Numbered from the stretch's first letter, positions 44,648-54,567 are shown. The stretch is DNA of 64,000 bases from Oscillospiraceae bacterium (GCA_022508805.1 JAFLUM010000002.1:51394-115393); one strand, 5' to 3'. Made by a program: numbers and translations. Notes: generated from the sequence alone by a model not told the origin.

Positions 44648-45091
44648 TTATTCGGCTTCGCTCTCCGTAACGGCAGCAACGACCTCATCAACAGCATCAT
44701 TATAAGCCTTATCCATTTTTGCCTTATTTATAACGCCGGATACCTTGTCAAACATTTCAGGAACAAGGCTGACAACGCGCTCTGCAGCATTGTCAAATGC
44801 GGTGATATGCTTAATATTTACATCGCCGTAGCTGTCAATAACGAGAAATGCAACGGGAGTAATGGTTACGCCTGCTCCGCCGCCTCCGCCGAAAATATCC
44901 TGATTGCTTTTTGACGGAAAATCAGAACCGCCTGATGCAAAGCCGTATGTGACCTTTGAAACAGGGATAATCGTCACCCCACCGTCAACCTTTATCGGCT
45001 CGCCGATGATCGTGCTGACATTTACAAGGTCTTTTACCTTTTCAATTGTAGATTCGAGAATTCCTGCCGCTGATGATTTTTCTTTCATCAC
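44648..45091 (-). CDS. gerW: GerW-family sporulation protein (YtfJ)
   Basis: GerW/YtfJ is made in the forespore and needed for efficient germination in B. subtilis. The 147-residue protein shows VIGEP-like TIIGEPIKVDGG, IIPVSKVTYGFASGG, a glycine run GGGGGAGV and TPVAFLVI, which define the family. Its start overlaps the DUF2953 stop by four bases. The ytfI-ytfJ pair matches B. subtilis. It supports the claim that the organism sporulates. Confidence 0.92.
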   Translation of the reverse strand: MMKEKSSAAGILESTIEKVKDLVNVSTIIGEPIKVDGGVTIIPVSKVTYGFASGGSDFPSKSNQDIFGGGGGAGVTITPVAFLVIDSYGDVNIKHITAFDNAAERVVSLVPEMFDKVSGVINKAKMDKAYNDAVDEVVAAVTESEAE

Positions 45092-45798
45092 AAAGCACCA
45101 CCTTCATTTTTAATTTGTTTACTTGTTTTTTTATTTCTAATTCCTATAAGGAATTTTAAGACTACCTTAAATAACAGTCTGAACACAAGCACTATCGCCG
45201 CATTTATAATAAATATGGGTCTTACTGAAACTGTAAAAGCCATTTGTGCAGAATTTTTCAAGCCTATAAAATCGGGTTCAATCTCCACATCGTATTTTTT
45301 TACAGTCAGCGTTGAGCATATAAACGAGAGTGCAGGAAATACCTTTTGACAGATTTTGCCGTATTGCAGGGCTGTTTCTGCAGCATCTCCCGACGAAACG
45401 GTCATCCACAAATAAATTTCACGCAAAACTATATGCTTTTTAAAGGAATTCATCATTCTTGCAAGTGAATATGCGGCGCCGTTAATAAGCTCTATAATGC
45501 CGTCTACGCCCTGATTATGATAAAACCTTACGAATATATTTTCTTTTTTCTCAGTCTCTGGAGATTGTTCATCGGTCTTTTCCTCAGTTTGTGCCGGCTC
45601 TTCTTTCTTCTTTGCTTTTTTAGGCTTATTCTTCTTATCTTTCGGAAAGATATGCAACTTAATAAAAAGCCAAGCAACATCTAATTTAAAAGAGTCAAAA
45701 TATTCACCGGTGACGGTAATTCTGATACTTAAAAGCAAAATAAAAAATGCAATTATACCTAATATAACAAATAAAGCCGTCAACGGTGTCACCTCCAT
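45088..45798 (-). CDS. DUF2953 membrane protein (YtfI-like)
   Basis: The 236-residue protein has an N-terminal transmembrane helix (about 7-27), a beta-rich segment ending FIKLHIFPK, a highly charged Lys/Glu linker (about 53-85) and two further hydrophobic stretches near 145 and 195-220. It matches DUF2953, usually found before ytfJ/gerW in spore formers. Its function is unknown; a role in sporulation is inferred from context only. It abuts scpB with no gap. Confidence 0.82.
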   Translation of the reverse strand: MEVTPLTALFVILGIIAFFILLLSIRITVTGEYFDSFKLDVAWLFIKLHIFPKDKKNKPKKAKKKEEPAQTEEKTDEQSPETEKKENIFVRFYHNQGVDGIIELINGAAYSLARMMNSFKKHIVLREIYLWMTVSSGDAAETALQYGKICQKVFPALSFICSTLTVKKYDVEIEPDFIGLKNSAQMAFTVSVRPIFIINAAIVLVFRLLFKVVLKFLIGIRNKKTSKQIKNEGGAL

Positions 45799-46386
45799 TT
45801 ATTGTGATTGTTCATCTATATGTAAATTTTCGCCGTCTATTAATGCTTCATTATTCGTATTTCTATCAGTCTCTGGAAGTTTTGGAAGCTCGTCTAAAGA
45901 AGAAATTGAAAAGCATCTTAAAAAATCAGAAGTCGTACCGTAAACCAGCGGTCTGCCCGGCAAATCAAGTCTGCCCTTTTCTTCAATAAGCTTTTTTTGG
46001 CAGAGTGTAGAAATAACTCCGGAGCAATCCACACCGCGAACCTGCTCAACAAAGGATTTTGTAACAGGCTGATTATATGCTATAACGGCAAGCACCTCAA
46101 AGGCTGCTTGAGAAAGCGGAGTATTTTTTCTGAGTTCAAGTACCGAACGAATAGTCTCGGAATATTCAGGTCTTGAGGAAAGCTGATATTTCCCGTCTAA
46201 GCGCAATAAACATATTCCGCTGTTCCGTTCATCAAGCTCTGCCGCAAGATTATACAAGACCTGCTCGGTGATCTCAGGTTCTATTTCGAGTGCCTGCGCT
46301 ATTTTTTCTAGCTCCAGCGGCTCGCCAGAGGCAAATAAAACAGCCTCTGCCGCTGCCTGTAATTTACTTGCAATCATCAATTCCAT
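45799..46386 (-). CDS. scpB: segregation and condensation protein B
   Basis: ScpB dimers join ScpA and SMC in the chromosome condensation complex. The 195-residue protein has paired winged helices with AAAEAVLFASGEPLEL near the start, TPLSQAAFEVLAVIAYNQPV and GRPLVYGTTSDFLRCFSI. It overlaps scpA by ten bases. Confidence 0.95.
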   Translation of the reverse strand: MELMIASKLQAAAEAVLFASGEPLELEKIAQALEIEPEITEQVLYNLAAELDERNSGICLLRLDGKYQLSSRPEYSETIRSVLELRKNTPLSQAAFEVLAVIAYNQPVTKSFVEQVRGVDCSGVISTLCQKKLIEEKGRLDLPGRPLVYGTTSDFLRCFSISSLDELPKLPETDRNTNNEALIDGENLHIDEQSQ

Positions 46387-47114
46387 TCCTCACTGACATA
46401 TGAAGTGTCCTCACTGAGAAGCTCGACCTGTGTATCCTCACCGTCGCCGGTTACGCTGATTTTTTTTGATTTTGCCAATTCAAGGACAGCCAAGAAGGTC
46501 GCCACAAGCTCTGAGCGCGATTCTGCATCGTAAAAGAGGGAATTAAGACGAGCTTTCTGTCCTTTTCTCGTTAGCTTTTTAAATATTCCGGTTATGCGCG
46601 AACCGACTGATATAACCTTTTTTACAACAATGTCCTTAAAAACCTCAATGGGTGGTGGCATATGGCGAAGATTTTTGCCTGCGGCTGATATATATGCATC
46701 AAGCAACTCTTCCGGTTCATGTAACCGTTTGTAAGTTTGGTCAGGATCAATTTTAGCGGGATTTCTTATAAAAGTGCCGAAGCCCTCGGTATTCTCTGAA
46801 AGCTTTTCGGCGGCGAGCTTCATATCCCTGTATTCAATCAATTCACCCTGAAGCTCTTTTTTAAGTTCCTCTGCTTCGGCGTATACAGGAAGCAGAGAAA
46901 CAGATTTAAGATAAACCAGACGGGCAGCCATCTCAAGGAATTCGGATGCAACATACATATCCTCATCCTGCATTCTACGGACATAATCCACATACTGCTC
47001 AACAAGAGTAACTATGGGTATATCATAAATATTCAGCCTGTGCTTTGAAATAAGATGCAAAAGCAGATCCATAGGACCCTCAAATACATCTAATTTGTAA
47101 GAAATAGTTTCCAT
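46377..47114 (-). CDS. scpA: segregation and condensation protein A
   Basis: ScpA is the kleisin that bridges SMC heads. The 245-residue protein has the N-terminal signature VFEGPMDLLLHLI, YDIPIVTLVEQYVDYV and a winged-helix C-terminus AVLELAKSKKISV. It follows an M50 protease gene by eight bases and precedes scpB. Confidence 0.95.
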   Translation of the reverse strand: METISYKLDVFEGPMDLLLHLISKHRLNIYDIPIVTLVEQYVDYVRRMQDEDMYVASEFLEMAARLVYLKSVSLLPVYAEAEELKKELQGELIEYRDMKLAAEKLSENTEGFGTFIRNPAKIDPDQTYKRLHEPEELLDAYISAAGKNLRHMPPPIEVFKDIVVKKVISVGSRITGIFKKLTRKGQKARLNSLFYDAESRSELVATFLAVLELAKSKKISVTGDGEDTQVELLSEDTSYVSEEWN

Positions 47115-47122
47115 AAAACACC

Positions 47123-47815
47123 TTAGAAGCTAAAAGGAAGTTGTGCTATGAAAGTAAAAAACTTTAGTACATAGCGTGAAAGATATGAAAGAGGAGTTGA
47201 AAGAAGTCCGGTAATAATAAGAACAAACACAACTATAACAATGTATCTCTCATACTGCATAACGGTGTAATAATACTTTGAGGGTATAAGAAGTTGAAGG
47301 ATTCTTGAGCCGTCAAGCGGCGGAATCGGAAGCAAATTAAACACTGCTAAATTAGCATTTATCACAGCGGCAAAATCTAAAAATGTCAAAATTGCAGACA
47401 GTATTATTGTACTGCTTGCAGAATGCACACCAATTCTTGAGAACACTTGACTGATAATCGTCTTAACAAGAATGAAAACAAAGCACATTATTAAATTCGC
47501 AATAGGTCCAGCAATAGCTGTAAATGCCATTCCCTTTTTAGGATCCTTAAAATTCCTTGGATTTACACTGACGGGCTTCGCGTATCCGAAACCGCACAGC
47601 AAAATCATCAATGCACCTAAGGGTGAGATGTGTGCCATAGGATTTATCGTAAGTCTTCCTGCCAAACGAGGTGTCGGATCGCCGAGCTTGGTAGCAATCA
47701 GCGCATGAGCATACTCATGAATCGGCATTGTGCAAAATACAACAAAACAAAGAGAAAACAATGTGACAATAATGGTAAGTGGGTCAAAGCCACCACGTAA
47801 TGCACTAAGAAGCAT
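47123..47815 (-). CDS. M50-family site-2-type membrane metalloprotease
   Basis: The 230-residue protein has about five hydrophobic helices, a zinc motif HEYAHALIA near residue 34 and the second metal motif NLLPIPPLDGSRIL near 165. It matches the short YwhC-like rhomboid-independent site-2 proteases, without a PDZ domain. Substrate unknown. Its neighbourhood upstream of scpA is common in clostridia. It begins at ATG 47815. Confidence 0.9.
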   Translation of the reverse strand: MLLSALRGGFDPLTIIVTLFSLCFVVFCTMPIHEYAHALIATKLGDPTPRLAGRLTINPMAHISPLGALMILLCGFGYAKPVSVNPRNFKDPKKGMAFTAIAGPIANLIMCFVFILVKTIISQVFSRIGVHSASSTIILSAILTFLDFAAVINANLAVFNLLPIPPLDGSRILQLLIPSKYYYTVMQYERYIVIVVFVLIITGLLSTPLSYLSRYVLKFFTFIAQLPFSF

Positions 47816-47865
47816 AAAATATTCCTTTCGTTTTAGGATGAAAATTGTTTAATCCTAAATAAATA

Positions 47866-48696
47866 TTATATTCTAAAAGCTACAATTCTGTCAATATTAT
47901 TGAAATCTTTAGTTACATTTTTTTCCTTATATCTACCGTCGAAAATCCTTATTATATCGTCGTATTGCTCTTCACCGCATTCCATGGCGATATGCCCCCC
48001 GCTTTTGACCTTGTCCGTCCACCGTTCGGCAATACAGCGGTAAAACAGGAGACCGTCCTCACCGCCGTCCAGTGCGGTTTTAGGCTCAAAATGTACTTCT
48101 TTTTGAAGATCTTCTATTTCATCAGTCTTAATATACGGCGGGTTGGATAAAACCATATCCGCCTGCGGGTATTTTGATAAATCAACAGTAAAAATATCGT
48201 CATTTATCAAAACAGCATTTTGGATATCATATTTATCTTTATTTCTTTTTAAATACTCAAATGCAGCTTTTTCCTTCTCAAAAAGGAAAACGGTAGAATT
48301 TTTAATGTGATAAGCTACTGTGAGGCCTATACAACCGCTTCCCGCGCAAAGATCGTAAATGACAGGCTCTTTAATATTCACTAATTTTTCAAGTGCAAAA
48401 TCAACAAGCAATTCCGTTTCGGGACGCGGTATAAGCACGCCTTTGCCTACGAAAAATGTCCTATCGTAAAAATCCCATTTGCCGAGAATATATTGCAGCG
48501 GTTCGCCGAACTTTCTGCGGTTTATGGCATTATTTACGATATCAATATCGGATCGACTCACATCAAAATCTGACAGCAACACTTTACTTTTATCAAAATC
48601 GAGTAAATCCTCAAAAATACATTGTGCCTCAAATTCGCCGCAACCGCCGAATTCCAGTTCATTTGCACAATATCGGTAAAGCTCTACAGGCGTCAT
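47866..48696 (-). CDS. prmC: peptide chain release factor N5-glutamine methyltransferase
   Basis: PrmC methylates the GGQ glutamine of release factors with SAM. The 276-residue protein has an N-terminal helical domain, GVLIPRPETELLVD, DLCAGSGCIGLTVA (SAM site) and the catalytic NPPYIK. It overlaps the DUF1385 gene by four bases. prfA, usually nearby, is not in this window. Confidence 0.94.
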   Translation of the reverse strand: MTPVELYRYCANELEFGGCGEFEAQCIFEDLLDFDKSKVLLSDFDVSRSDIDIVNNAINRRKFGEPLQYILGKWDFYDRTFFVGKGVLIPRPETELLVDFALEKLVNIKEPVIYDLCAGSGCIGLTVAYHIKNSTVFLFEKEKAAFEYLKRNKDKYDIQNAVLINDDIFTVDLSKYPQADMVLSNPPYIKTDEIEDLQKEVHFEPKTALDGGEDGLLFYRCIAERWTDKVKSGGHIAMECGEEQYDDIIRIFDGRYKEKNVTKDFNNIDRIVAFRI

Positions 48697-49673
48697 TTTA
48701 TCATATCGTCCTCGGGATTATCAGTGATAACCGCTTTAAGAGATTCTATACCCACTTCAATAATATCATCCGTGGGCTCTTTTGTGGTAATTCGCTGCAT
48801 TAAAATTCCCGGATATGAGAGTACTTTAACAAGTAAATTATCGTGTCTGCCGGCGAATTTAATAAATTCATAGCCCAATCCCATTACAAGGGGCAAAACT
48901 GCAAGTTTAATTAATATCCAAAGAATTCTGTTAACGGAAGCAAGATTCGGGAATATAAGCACCAGCGCAGACGAGAAGAAAATACTGATTATCAGCATAA
49001 CAAACATAAAGCTTGTGCCGCATCTCGGATGAAAACGGGACATTTTACGGACATTTTCAACCGTCAATTCAAGTCCGTTCTCATAGCAGAAAATCGTTTT
49101 GTGCTCTGCTCCGTGGTACATAAAGACACGTTTAATAGATTTTGTTTGAGAAACGAGCAGCATATAAAGAACAAATATTATAATTCTCAAAACTCCCTCA
49201 AGCAGCGGATGAAATTTGCTGATATCTGTATTTTTGAGAACGTAGTCGTCAAAAAGATCTACGCCCAATGTTGGAAGATACATAAAAATTAAGAACGCAA
49301 GTGCAACTCCGAATACAAGAGATATGACGCCGACAACAGCCATCATTTTTTCGCCCAAATGGTCGTTAAGCCATTTATCAAGCTTTGTCATATCTTCTTC
49401 TATTTCTTCTTCGGTCATTGATTTATCGGCAGATTTCATAAGGTATTTATACCCCGTAACCATTGACTCAACAAAGCCTGCTACGCCTCTTATTATCGGC
49501 ACACCGAGTATTTTATATTTCTCTTTTAAAGGCTTGTACTGCTCCAATTCGGTATCTATCATACCGTCGGGCATACGTACCGACATAGCGTTCCCTTTGG
49601 GTCCGCGCATCATTATTCCCTCGATAAGTGCCTGACCGCCTATCGATGTTTTATGTTTTACATTTTCGCTCAT
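48693..49673 (-). CDS. DUF1385 membrane protein (YqhQ-like)
   Basis: The protein (326 residues) starts with the family block TSIGGQALIEGIMMRGP, and has MVTGYKYLMKSADKS, several transmembrane helices between about 110 and 260, and YHGAEHKTIFCYE with RFHPRCGTSF between them. Its function is not established. I choose ATG 49671-49673, which follows AGGGTGA; a longer frame would overlap the histidine kinase gene. The DUF1385-prmC order is conserved in clostridia. Confidence 0.88.
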   Translation of the reverse strand: MSENVKHKTSIGGQALIEGIMMRGPKGNAMSVRMPDGMIDTELEQYKPLKEKYKILGVPIIRGVAGFVESMVTGYKYLMKSADKSMTEEEIEEDMTKLDKWLNDHLGEKMMAVVGVISLVFGVALAFLIFMYLPTLGVDLFDDYVLKNTDISKFHPLLEGVLRIIIFVLYMLLVSQTKSIKRVFMYHGAEHKTIFCYENGLELTVENVRKMSRFHPRCGTSFMFVMLIISIFFSSALVLIFPNLASVNRILWILIKLAVLPLVMGLGYEFIKFAGRHDNLLVKVLSYPGILMQRITTKEPTDDIIEVGIESLKAVITDNPEDDMIK

Positions 49674-49683
49674 TTGTTTCACC

Positions 49684-51105
49684 CTACTGATTATTTTTTC
49701 GCGGCAGAACAAGCGTAGTCTCCGTACCTTGTCCGAGAGTACTTTCAATAAGCATTTCTCCGCCGTGAAGCTTTATGATCTCGTCAGTTACGGCAAGCCC
49801 TATTCCGCTTCCTCTGACGCTTTTATTGGCTTTATAGAATTTTTCACGGATCCTCGGAAGATCGTTTTTGGAAATTCCGCATCCGTTATCCGAAATAATT
49901 ACTTTTACGGTTTTATCAGTATATTCAAAAGCAACCTTAACAAAACCGCCCTTTTTATTATATTTAAAGCTGTTGTCAATAATATTAACAAACGCCTGCT
50001 TTAATCTGTTTTTATCGGCTTCGCAGATGATAGATGCATTGGGAAGCTCAGTTATAAGCAAAATCCCTTCACGCTCTGAGCGCTCACGAAACACCTCGAG
50101 CACCTCTGAAAGCTCTTTGATTATGTCAGTCCGTCCGATTTTCAAGGCCATTTTTCCGCTTTCCATACGCGAAAAATCGAGAAGCTCCTCAACAAGCTCT
50201 GTAAGGCGTTCGGATTCCCTGACGATTACTGAAATTCCCTTATCCACAAGCTCGATGTCCCCCTCTGCCGAGCGTACCGTCTCTCCCCAACCTTTTATTG
50301 CCGTGAGCGGAGTTCTAAGCTCGTGAGAAACAGTTGAAATGAACTCATTTTTCATAAGCTCACTTGCGCGGATCTCTCGGGTCATATTGTTTATCGTGTC
50401 ACAAAGCTGACCTATCTCGTCGTTATACTTATATTTTTCAATAGACGCACTAAAATCGCCCTTTGCAATTCTGTCGGCAGTCTCATTAATTTTTTTTACG
50501 GGGTTTATAATTGATCGTATAAAAAAAGCACCTGAGGTTATAACAAAGAAAATAAAAACTGTCAAAAGCAGAGCAATGCTCGTATAAATAAATATAAGCT
50601 GACTGTCAATATCCTCCAGCGAAATAATATATCGCACTGCTCCGCTGGCACCGTTATCATTCTGCGGCAAAACATAAGTCAGCGCCATGACCTTTTCGCC
50701 GTTTTGCATTCTGCCGATCCACTCGCCTTTTCCGTTTTCATCGGTTTTGGCGTAGTCATAATCGGGATAAGTTTCGCCTTTAACCGAAAACCCGCTTGAG
50801 GAGACGACCACACTTCCGTTTTTATCAATGACCCAAACCTCCATAAGATTTTTATCCGAAAAATCATTGACAAAACCGCGTGCGAGCCTGTTGAACGTCT
50901 CGTCATCTGATGCGGCGGCAGAATTAAAATACGATAAAACCATTGACGATGCACGGGAATTCAGCGTCATTCGCACGGAATTATAATATTGGGATCTGAA
51001 AACGAATCCGATGGCTACACCGATGGCGACAATAAGAATAATGATTCCCGCAAGAACACTGAAAACCCAGCGTTTGACTATGCTGTTTTTTATCACTGCC
51101 GTCAC
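49684..51105 (-). CDS. sensor histidine kinase with HAMP domain
   Basis: The 473-residue protein has two transmembrane helices (12-36 and 170-195) enclosing an extracellular sensor of about 130 residues, a HAMP domain (197-249), the H box with His261 in STVSHELRTPLTA, the N box IIDNSFKYNK, and SDNGCGIS / GSGIGLAV ATP-lid motifs. It belongs to the PhoR/ResE/VicK-like class. The start is a GTG; a second GTG three codons later has slightly better spacing to GGTGA. It follows its response regulator by 19 bases. The signal is unknown. Confidence 0.92.
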   Translation of the reverse strand: MTAVIKNSIVKRWVFSVLAGIIILIVAIGVAIGFVFRSQYYNSVRMTLNSRASSMVLSYFNSAAASDDETFNRLARGFVNDFSDKNLMEVWVIDKNGSVVVSSSGFSVKGETYPDYDYAKTDENGKGEWIGRMQNGEKVMALTYVLPQNDNGASGAVRYIISLEDIDSQLIFIYTSIALLLTVFIFFVITSGAFFIRSIINPVKKINETADRIAKGDFSASIEKYKYNDEIGQLCDTINNMTREIRASELMKNEFISTVSHELRTPLTAIKGWGETVRSAEGDIELVDKGISVIVRESERLTELVEELLDFSRMESGKMALKIGRTDIIKELSEVLEVFRERSEREGILLITELPNASIICEADKNRLKQAFVNIIDNSFKYNKKGGFVKVAFEYTDKTVKVIISDNGCGISKNDLPRIREKFYKANKSVRGSGIGLAVTDEIIKLHGGEMLIESTLGQGTETTLVLPRKNNQ

Positions 51106-51124
51106 CGCCCTTTAATTTATTATA

Positions 51125-51832
51125 TTAAACCATCCATTTGTAGCCCATACCCCAAACAGTTGTTAGATGTTTAGGGGTTGAGGGTTCATCCTCAATTTTA
51201 TTACGCAATCTGTGTATATTTACGTCAACCACCTTTTCGTCGCCGAAATAAGTATCGCCCCAAACGAATTTAAGTATATCCGTTCTGTCCAACGCCGCAT
51301 TGGGATTTGAAAAAAAGTATTGCATTATTTGAAATTCCACCTGTGTCAGTTCTACGGGAATGCCGTTCTTAGTCAGCGTGTGGCTGCGAAGATCCAATAC
51401 GAATTCATTTAAAGCTATAGAGCTGTCTGAAGCTTTTTCGTCCTCAACCATATCCTGTGTAAGCGATACACGGCGGTAAACAGCATCGATTCTCGCCATA
51501 AGCTCAGACGGAGAAAAGGGTTTGGTAACATAATCGTCCGCGCCGACCATAAGTCCCGTAACCTTATCCATCTCCTGCGTGCGGGCAGTAAGCATTATAA
51601 TACCGATACGCTTGCTTTTGCTTCTGATATATTTACATACCTCAAGTCCGTCTGTTATCGGCATCATAATGTCTAATATCGCCATATCGATATCGGAGCT
51701 ATTCTCATCAAATTTTTTGATAGCCTCTTCTCCGTTAGCCGCCTCAATAACTTCATAACCGCTGCGATGAAGATTTATCACCACAAAATCTCTTATGGAG
51801 GCTTCATCCTCGGCAACCAAAACGCATTTCAT
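51125..51832 (-). CDS. OmpR-family response regulator
   Basis: The 235-residue protein has a receiver domain with the acidic pocket near Asp9-Glu10, phosphoacceptor Asp54 in ILDIMMPITDG and Lys104 in VTKPFSPSEL, then a winged-helix DNA-binding domain (about 135-235) with VDVNIHRLRNKIE. It is paired with the kinase downstream. Targets are unknown; the lipoprotein gene directly upstream is a candidate. Confidence 0.94.
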   Translation of the reverse strand: MKCVLVAEDEASIRDFVVINLHRSGYEVIEAANGEEAIKKFDENSSDIDMAILDIMMPITDGLEVCKYIRSKSKRIGIIMLTARTQEMDKVTGLMVGADDYVTKPFSPSELMARIDAVYRRVSLTQDMVEDEKASDSSIALNEFVLDLRSHTLTKNGIPVELTQVEFQIMQYFFSNPNAALDRTDILKFVWGDTYFGDEKVVDVNIHRLRNKIEDEPSTPKHLTTVWGMGYKWMV

Positions 51833-51865
51833 AGCAGTATTCCTTTCAATAAAAAAGTAAAACTT

Positions 51866-53236
51866 TTAATTCAATATAACAAAATTATCTATAATGTCGT
51901 CTTTAGTGATCACAGTTTCCTGATTACCGACATAGGAATATCCGTAAACGAACGCACCGTGTGTATCAAGCTTTGAATAACCGTAATTGTTATCTTCCCA
52001 TTTAAGCTCCGAAAAAGCCCTAAGAGAAAATATCTCCCCCGCAAGTGTGCCTTCATCATCAAGCTTATAAAATGTCAACGTCGCGTTATTGTTATTGTAA
52101 ACGGCAGTAATTATTTCGAGCCATTCGTCCGGAAAGTTAAACATATAGCCGTAAGCACTGTTTAAAAGGCACTTTTTATCGACCGTAAGCTGCTCTCCTT
52201 CAAGCTCTGACCAAACGGTGAGATTAAGTTGGCTTCTGTTCCCTTCTTTATCGTCTATCCTAACTCCGCTCGGTAGAGCCTCCGGCGTGGGAATTTCCAC
52301 TATACCGTCACCGTCTATATCAGTGCAAAACGTTCTGATATTTCGTATAGTTAAGGAATTTTCGGAAATATTCGACACATACAACGGAAGCGAAATTTGG
52401 AAAGTATCGTGCAGGACGTCAATAACTTCAGTTATAACACCGGTCTCACTGATTCCGCCGTCGAGAAAAATTCTGGAATGTGCCTGCTCATCCACGGTAA
52501 AACTATCGGTCGTCATATTAAATACGTCAATGATGCCCGTCATTGCAAAGATTTCATCTTTAACTACAGAGTACTCATTGTTAAAACTTAAAATTCTGCC
52601 GACTGTCCTGTTTTCCTGATTAGAAAGGTCAAGATTCACCAAAAACAGCTCCTCTGCCTTGTCGCCGTTAAGATCGCATAACAGCATATTAGTAAAGGAT
52701 TCCGTTATTATAAGAGTTACGGAGCTTCCGCTGTAACCGTAAATCGTTAAAGTGCGGTCGCTGCTGCTAAAGGAGTTGCCCGTTTTATTTTCGGCACCGC
52801 CGTAGCTTGTCCAACTAATGGCGATCTCATATTGACCGTCACCGTTAATATCGGCAAAATCGACCTCGTAGATTTCCTCACCCCTGCCTTTAATGCTAGA
52901 AACGCTGCTCCACACGCCTTCGGTTTGCTTGAAAATGCTTACATAAGCGTTGTCGTCAACGCCGGGGATCGAGTAAAACACCAGCCCTTCGTCAACACCG
53001 TCTTTATCAATATCATAAAGCATATAAGAAGAACGGTTATCGCCGCTTATAGGCGTTTTCATAAGGACTTTTTCACCCACGGACTCCTCAAACGCCGTTT
53101 GCAAATAGCTGCTTGTACCGCTCAACTTCGGCGGACGCATAAGTCCTTCTACTGAGGACATCTTTATATCACAGCCTGAAAAAGCGAGGCAGAGAACGAG
53201 AATGACTGCCATTGCAAAAAACGATCGTCTTTTCAT
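51866..53236 (-). CDS. lipoprotein with FG-GAP/VCBS-like calcium repeats
   Basis: The 456-residue protein has a lipoprotein signal with lipobox LAFSGC (Cys22). The mature part contains recurring D-x-D-x-D-G-like loops, DIDKDGVDE, DINGDGQYE, DLNGDKAEE and DIDGDGIVE, each followed by a beta strand, as in FG-GAP/VCBS propeller blades. A C-terminal region (about 350-456) has no such repeats. It lies between cdaR and the two-component genes on one strand. I do not recognise a named family; an extracellular binding or sensing role is plausible. Confidence 0.7.
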   Translation of the reverse strand: MKRRSFFAMAVILVLCLAFSGCDIKMSSVEGLMRPPKLSGTSSYLQTAFEESVGEKVLMKTPISGDNRSSYMLYDIDKDGVDEGLVFYSIPGVDDNAYVSIFKQTEGVWSSVSSIKGRGEEIYEVDFADINGDGQYEIAISWTSYGGAENKTGNSFSSSDRTLTIYGYSGSSVTLIITESFTNMLLCDLNGDKAEELFLVNLDLSNQENRTVGRILSFNNEYSVVKDEIFAMTGIIDVFNMTTDSFTVDEQAHSRIFLDGGISETGVITEVIDVLHDTFQISLPLYVSNISENSLTIRNIRTFCTDIDGDGIVEIPTPEALPSGVRIDDKEGNRSQLNLTVWSELEGEQLTVDKKCLLNSAYGYMFNFPDEWLEIITAVYNNNNATLTFYKLDDEGTLAGEIFSLRAFSELKWEDNNYGYSKLDTHGAFVYGYSYVGNQETVITKDDIIDNFVILN

Positions 53237-53253
53237 AATCCGACTCCAAAAAT

Positions 53254-54567
53254 TTACTCTAAAGCACGAACCGTAACTTTAAAGTCATATTTCCCGGTTG
53301 CCCAACAGTTGTAGCCGCCCGAAACTATAACCGTACCCTGAAGGGACTGTGTATCGCCCGTAATAACTTTATCTGCTGTATCAACTTCAATTGCAACATC
53401 ATCTGCAGTAATTGCATCAATATCTGCCTGTGGACCCACAAGCGTCACCGCTATATCACGGTTATTGTCAAGTGTTGCTGCAAAATCGGCGCGGTTATTT
53501 TTCAAAGTGATTCTCGATGCGGGAACGGTTACCGTTTTTGCATCGAAGGAGGAGGCATTAATAGTTATACGGAAAGATTTTACCGAATCATCCATGATCT
53601 TAAATGAGTTTATAGATGATACATCAATATTATAAGTGTTATAGCTATTTATAATGTCAGCAAAATCCACCGTATACACGGTAAAATAATTTGTGGTTTC
53701 AAGAGAATCAATAGGTATTGCAACCTGAACACTTGACGGTGAGACTGAATAGGAAAGCGGATTCCCTATGAAATATGAAGGTGCATTTCGAAATTCGATA
53801 GCCGTCGGCAGCGTTACTACTTGCAAAACGGGAATAGTCATCGTAATGTCCGTGTCCCCCGTATTTATAACCGAATATTCAAGGGAAGCTCCGTCATTCG
53901 TAATTATTTTTAGCTCGGGATCAACGGTTGTTGTCTTTTGCAGCACGGAATTCACCGACGCTGTCGCCGTGACACCGGTTATTCTGTTGATCTCGGTAGC
54001 AGGTCCACTGATTATAACAGTACCCTTTGAAAAAACCGTATCTCCAAGTAAGCAGTTTTCGGGTACCAATGTCTCCAATTCAGATGAAATATTGGGCTGT
54101 AACGCCATTTCTATCTCTTTATATGTGTCAAAAAACACTTCAATATAAGTGGCAGATACGGAGGAAATAACAAAATCGTCGGAGCCGTTGCTTGGTGACA
54201 CTCTAAGCTGCAACGTTTTAATTCCCGGGCTGTCAACATAATTTGTGATTGCTTCAACGGTGATATCATCTCTGTCAATGGAGGACAAAATATATTTTTT
54301 TCCTGTAACCGTGACATCGATCGTATGTTCGGACTCACCGAAAATCTGCAGACCAAGCTGCTCAGGAATACTGTTTTCAAGGGCGATATTGACAGGAACA
54401 CCCGTTATTACCTGCTGTACCTCCGGGCTTTTTTCAATAGCGACCCAAATCCAAAGCACAAACGCAATTATTATCGATGCGATCATAATAACACGGTTAT
54501 TGCCGAGGAATGAGGAAAAAGAAAGCTTTTTCCGATTTTCTGTTTTTTCTTTTTTATTCTTTTTCAT
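53254..54567 (-). CDS. cdaR: CdaR-like regulator of diadenylate cyclase (YbbR repeats)
   Basis: CdaR is a membrane-anchored extracellular protein that binds CdaA and tunes c-di-AMP synthesis. The 437-residue protein has a basic start, one transmembrane helix (about 27-45) ending WIWVAIEKSPEV, and about four YbbR-type beta-domains with VPVNIALENSIP and repeated VTVTGKK / VTLVGPQADIDAI segments. It overlaps cdaA by 14 bases. The glmM gene that often follows is absent here. Confidence 0.92.
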   Translation of the reverse strand: MKKNKKEKTENRKKLSFSSFLGNNRVIMIASIIIAFVLWIWVAIEKSPEVQQVITGVPVNIALENSIPEQLGLQIFGESEHTIDVTVTGKKYILSSIDRDDITVEAITNYVDSPGIKTLQLRVSPSNGSDDFVISSVSATYIEVFFDTYKEIEMALQPNISSELETLVPENCLLGDTVFSKGTVIISGPATEINRITGVTATASVNSVLQKTTTVDPELKIITNDGASLEYSVINTGDTDITMTIPVLQVVTLPTAIEFRNAPSYFIGNPLSYSVSPSSVQVAIPIDSLETTNYFTVYTVDFADIINSYNTYNIDVSSINSFKIMDDSVKSFRITINASSFDAKTVTVPASRITLKNNRADFAATLDNNRDIAVTLVGPQADIDAITADDVAIEVDTADKVITGDTQSLQGTVIVSGGYNCWATGKYDFKVTVRALE

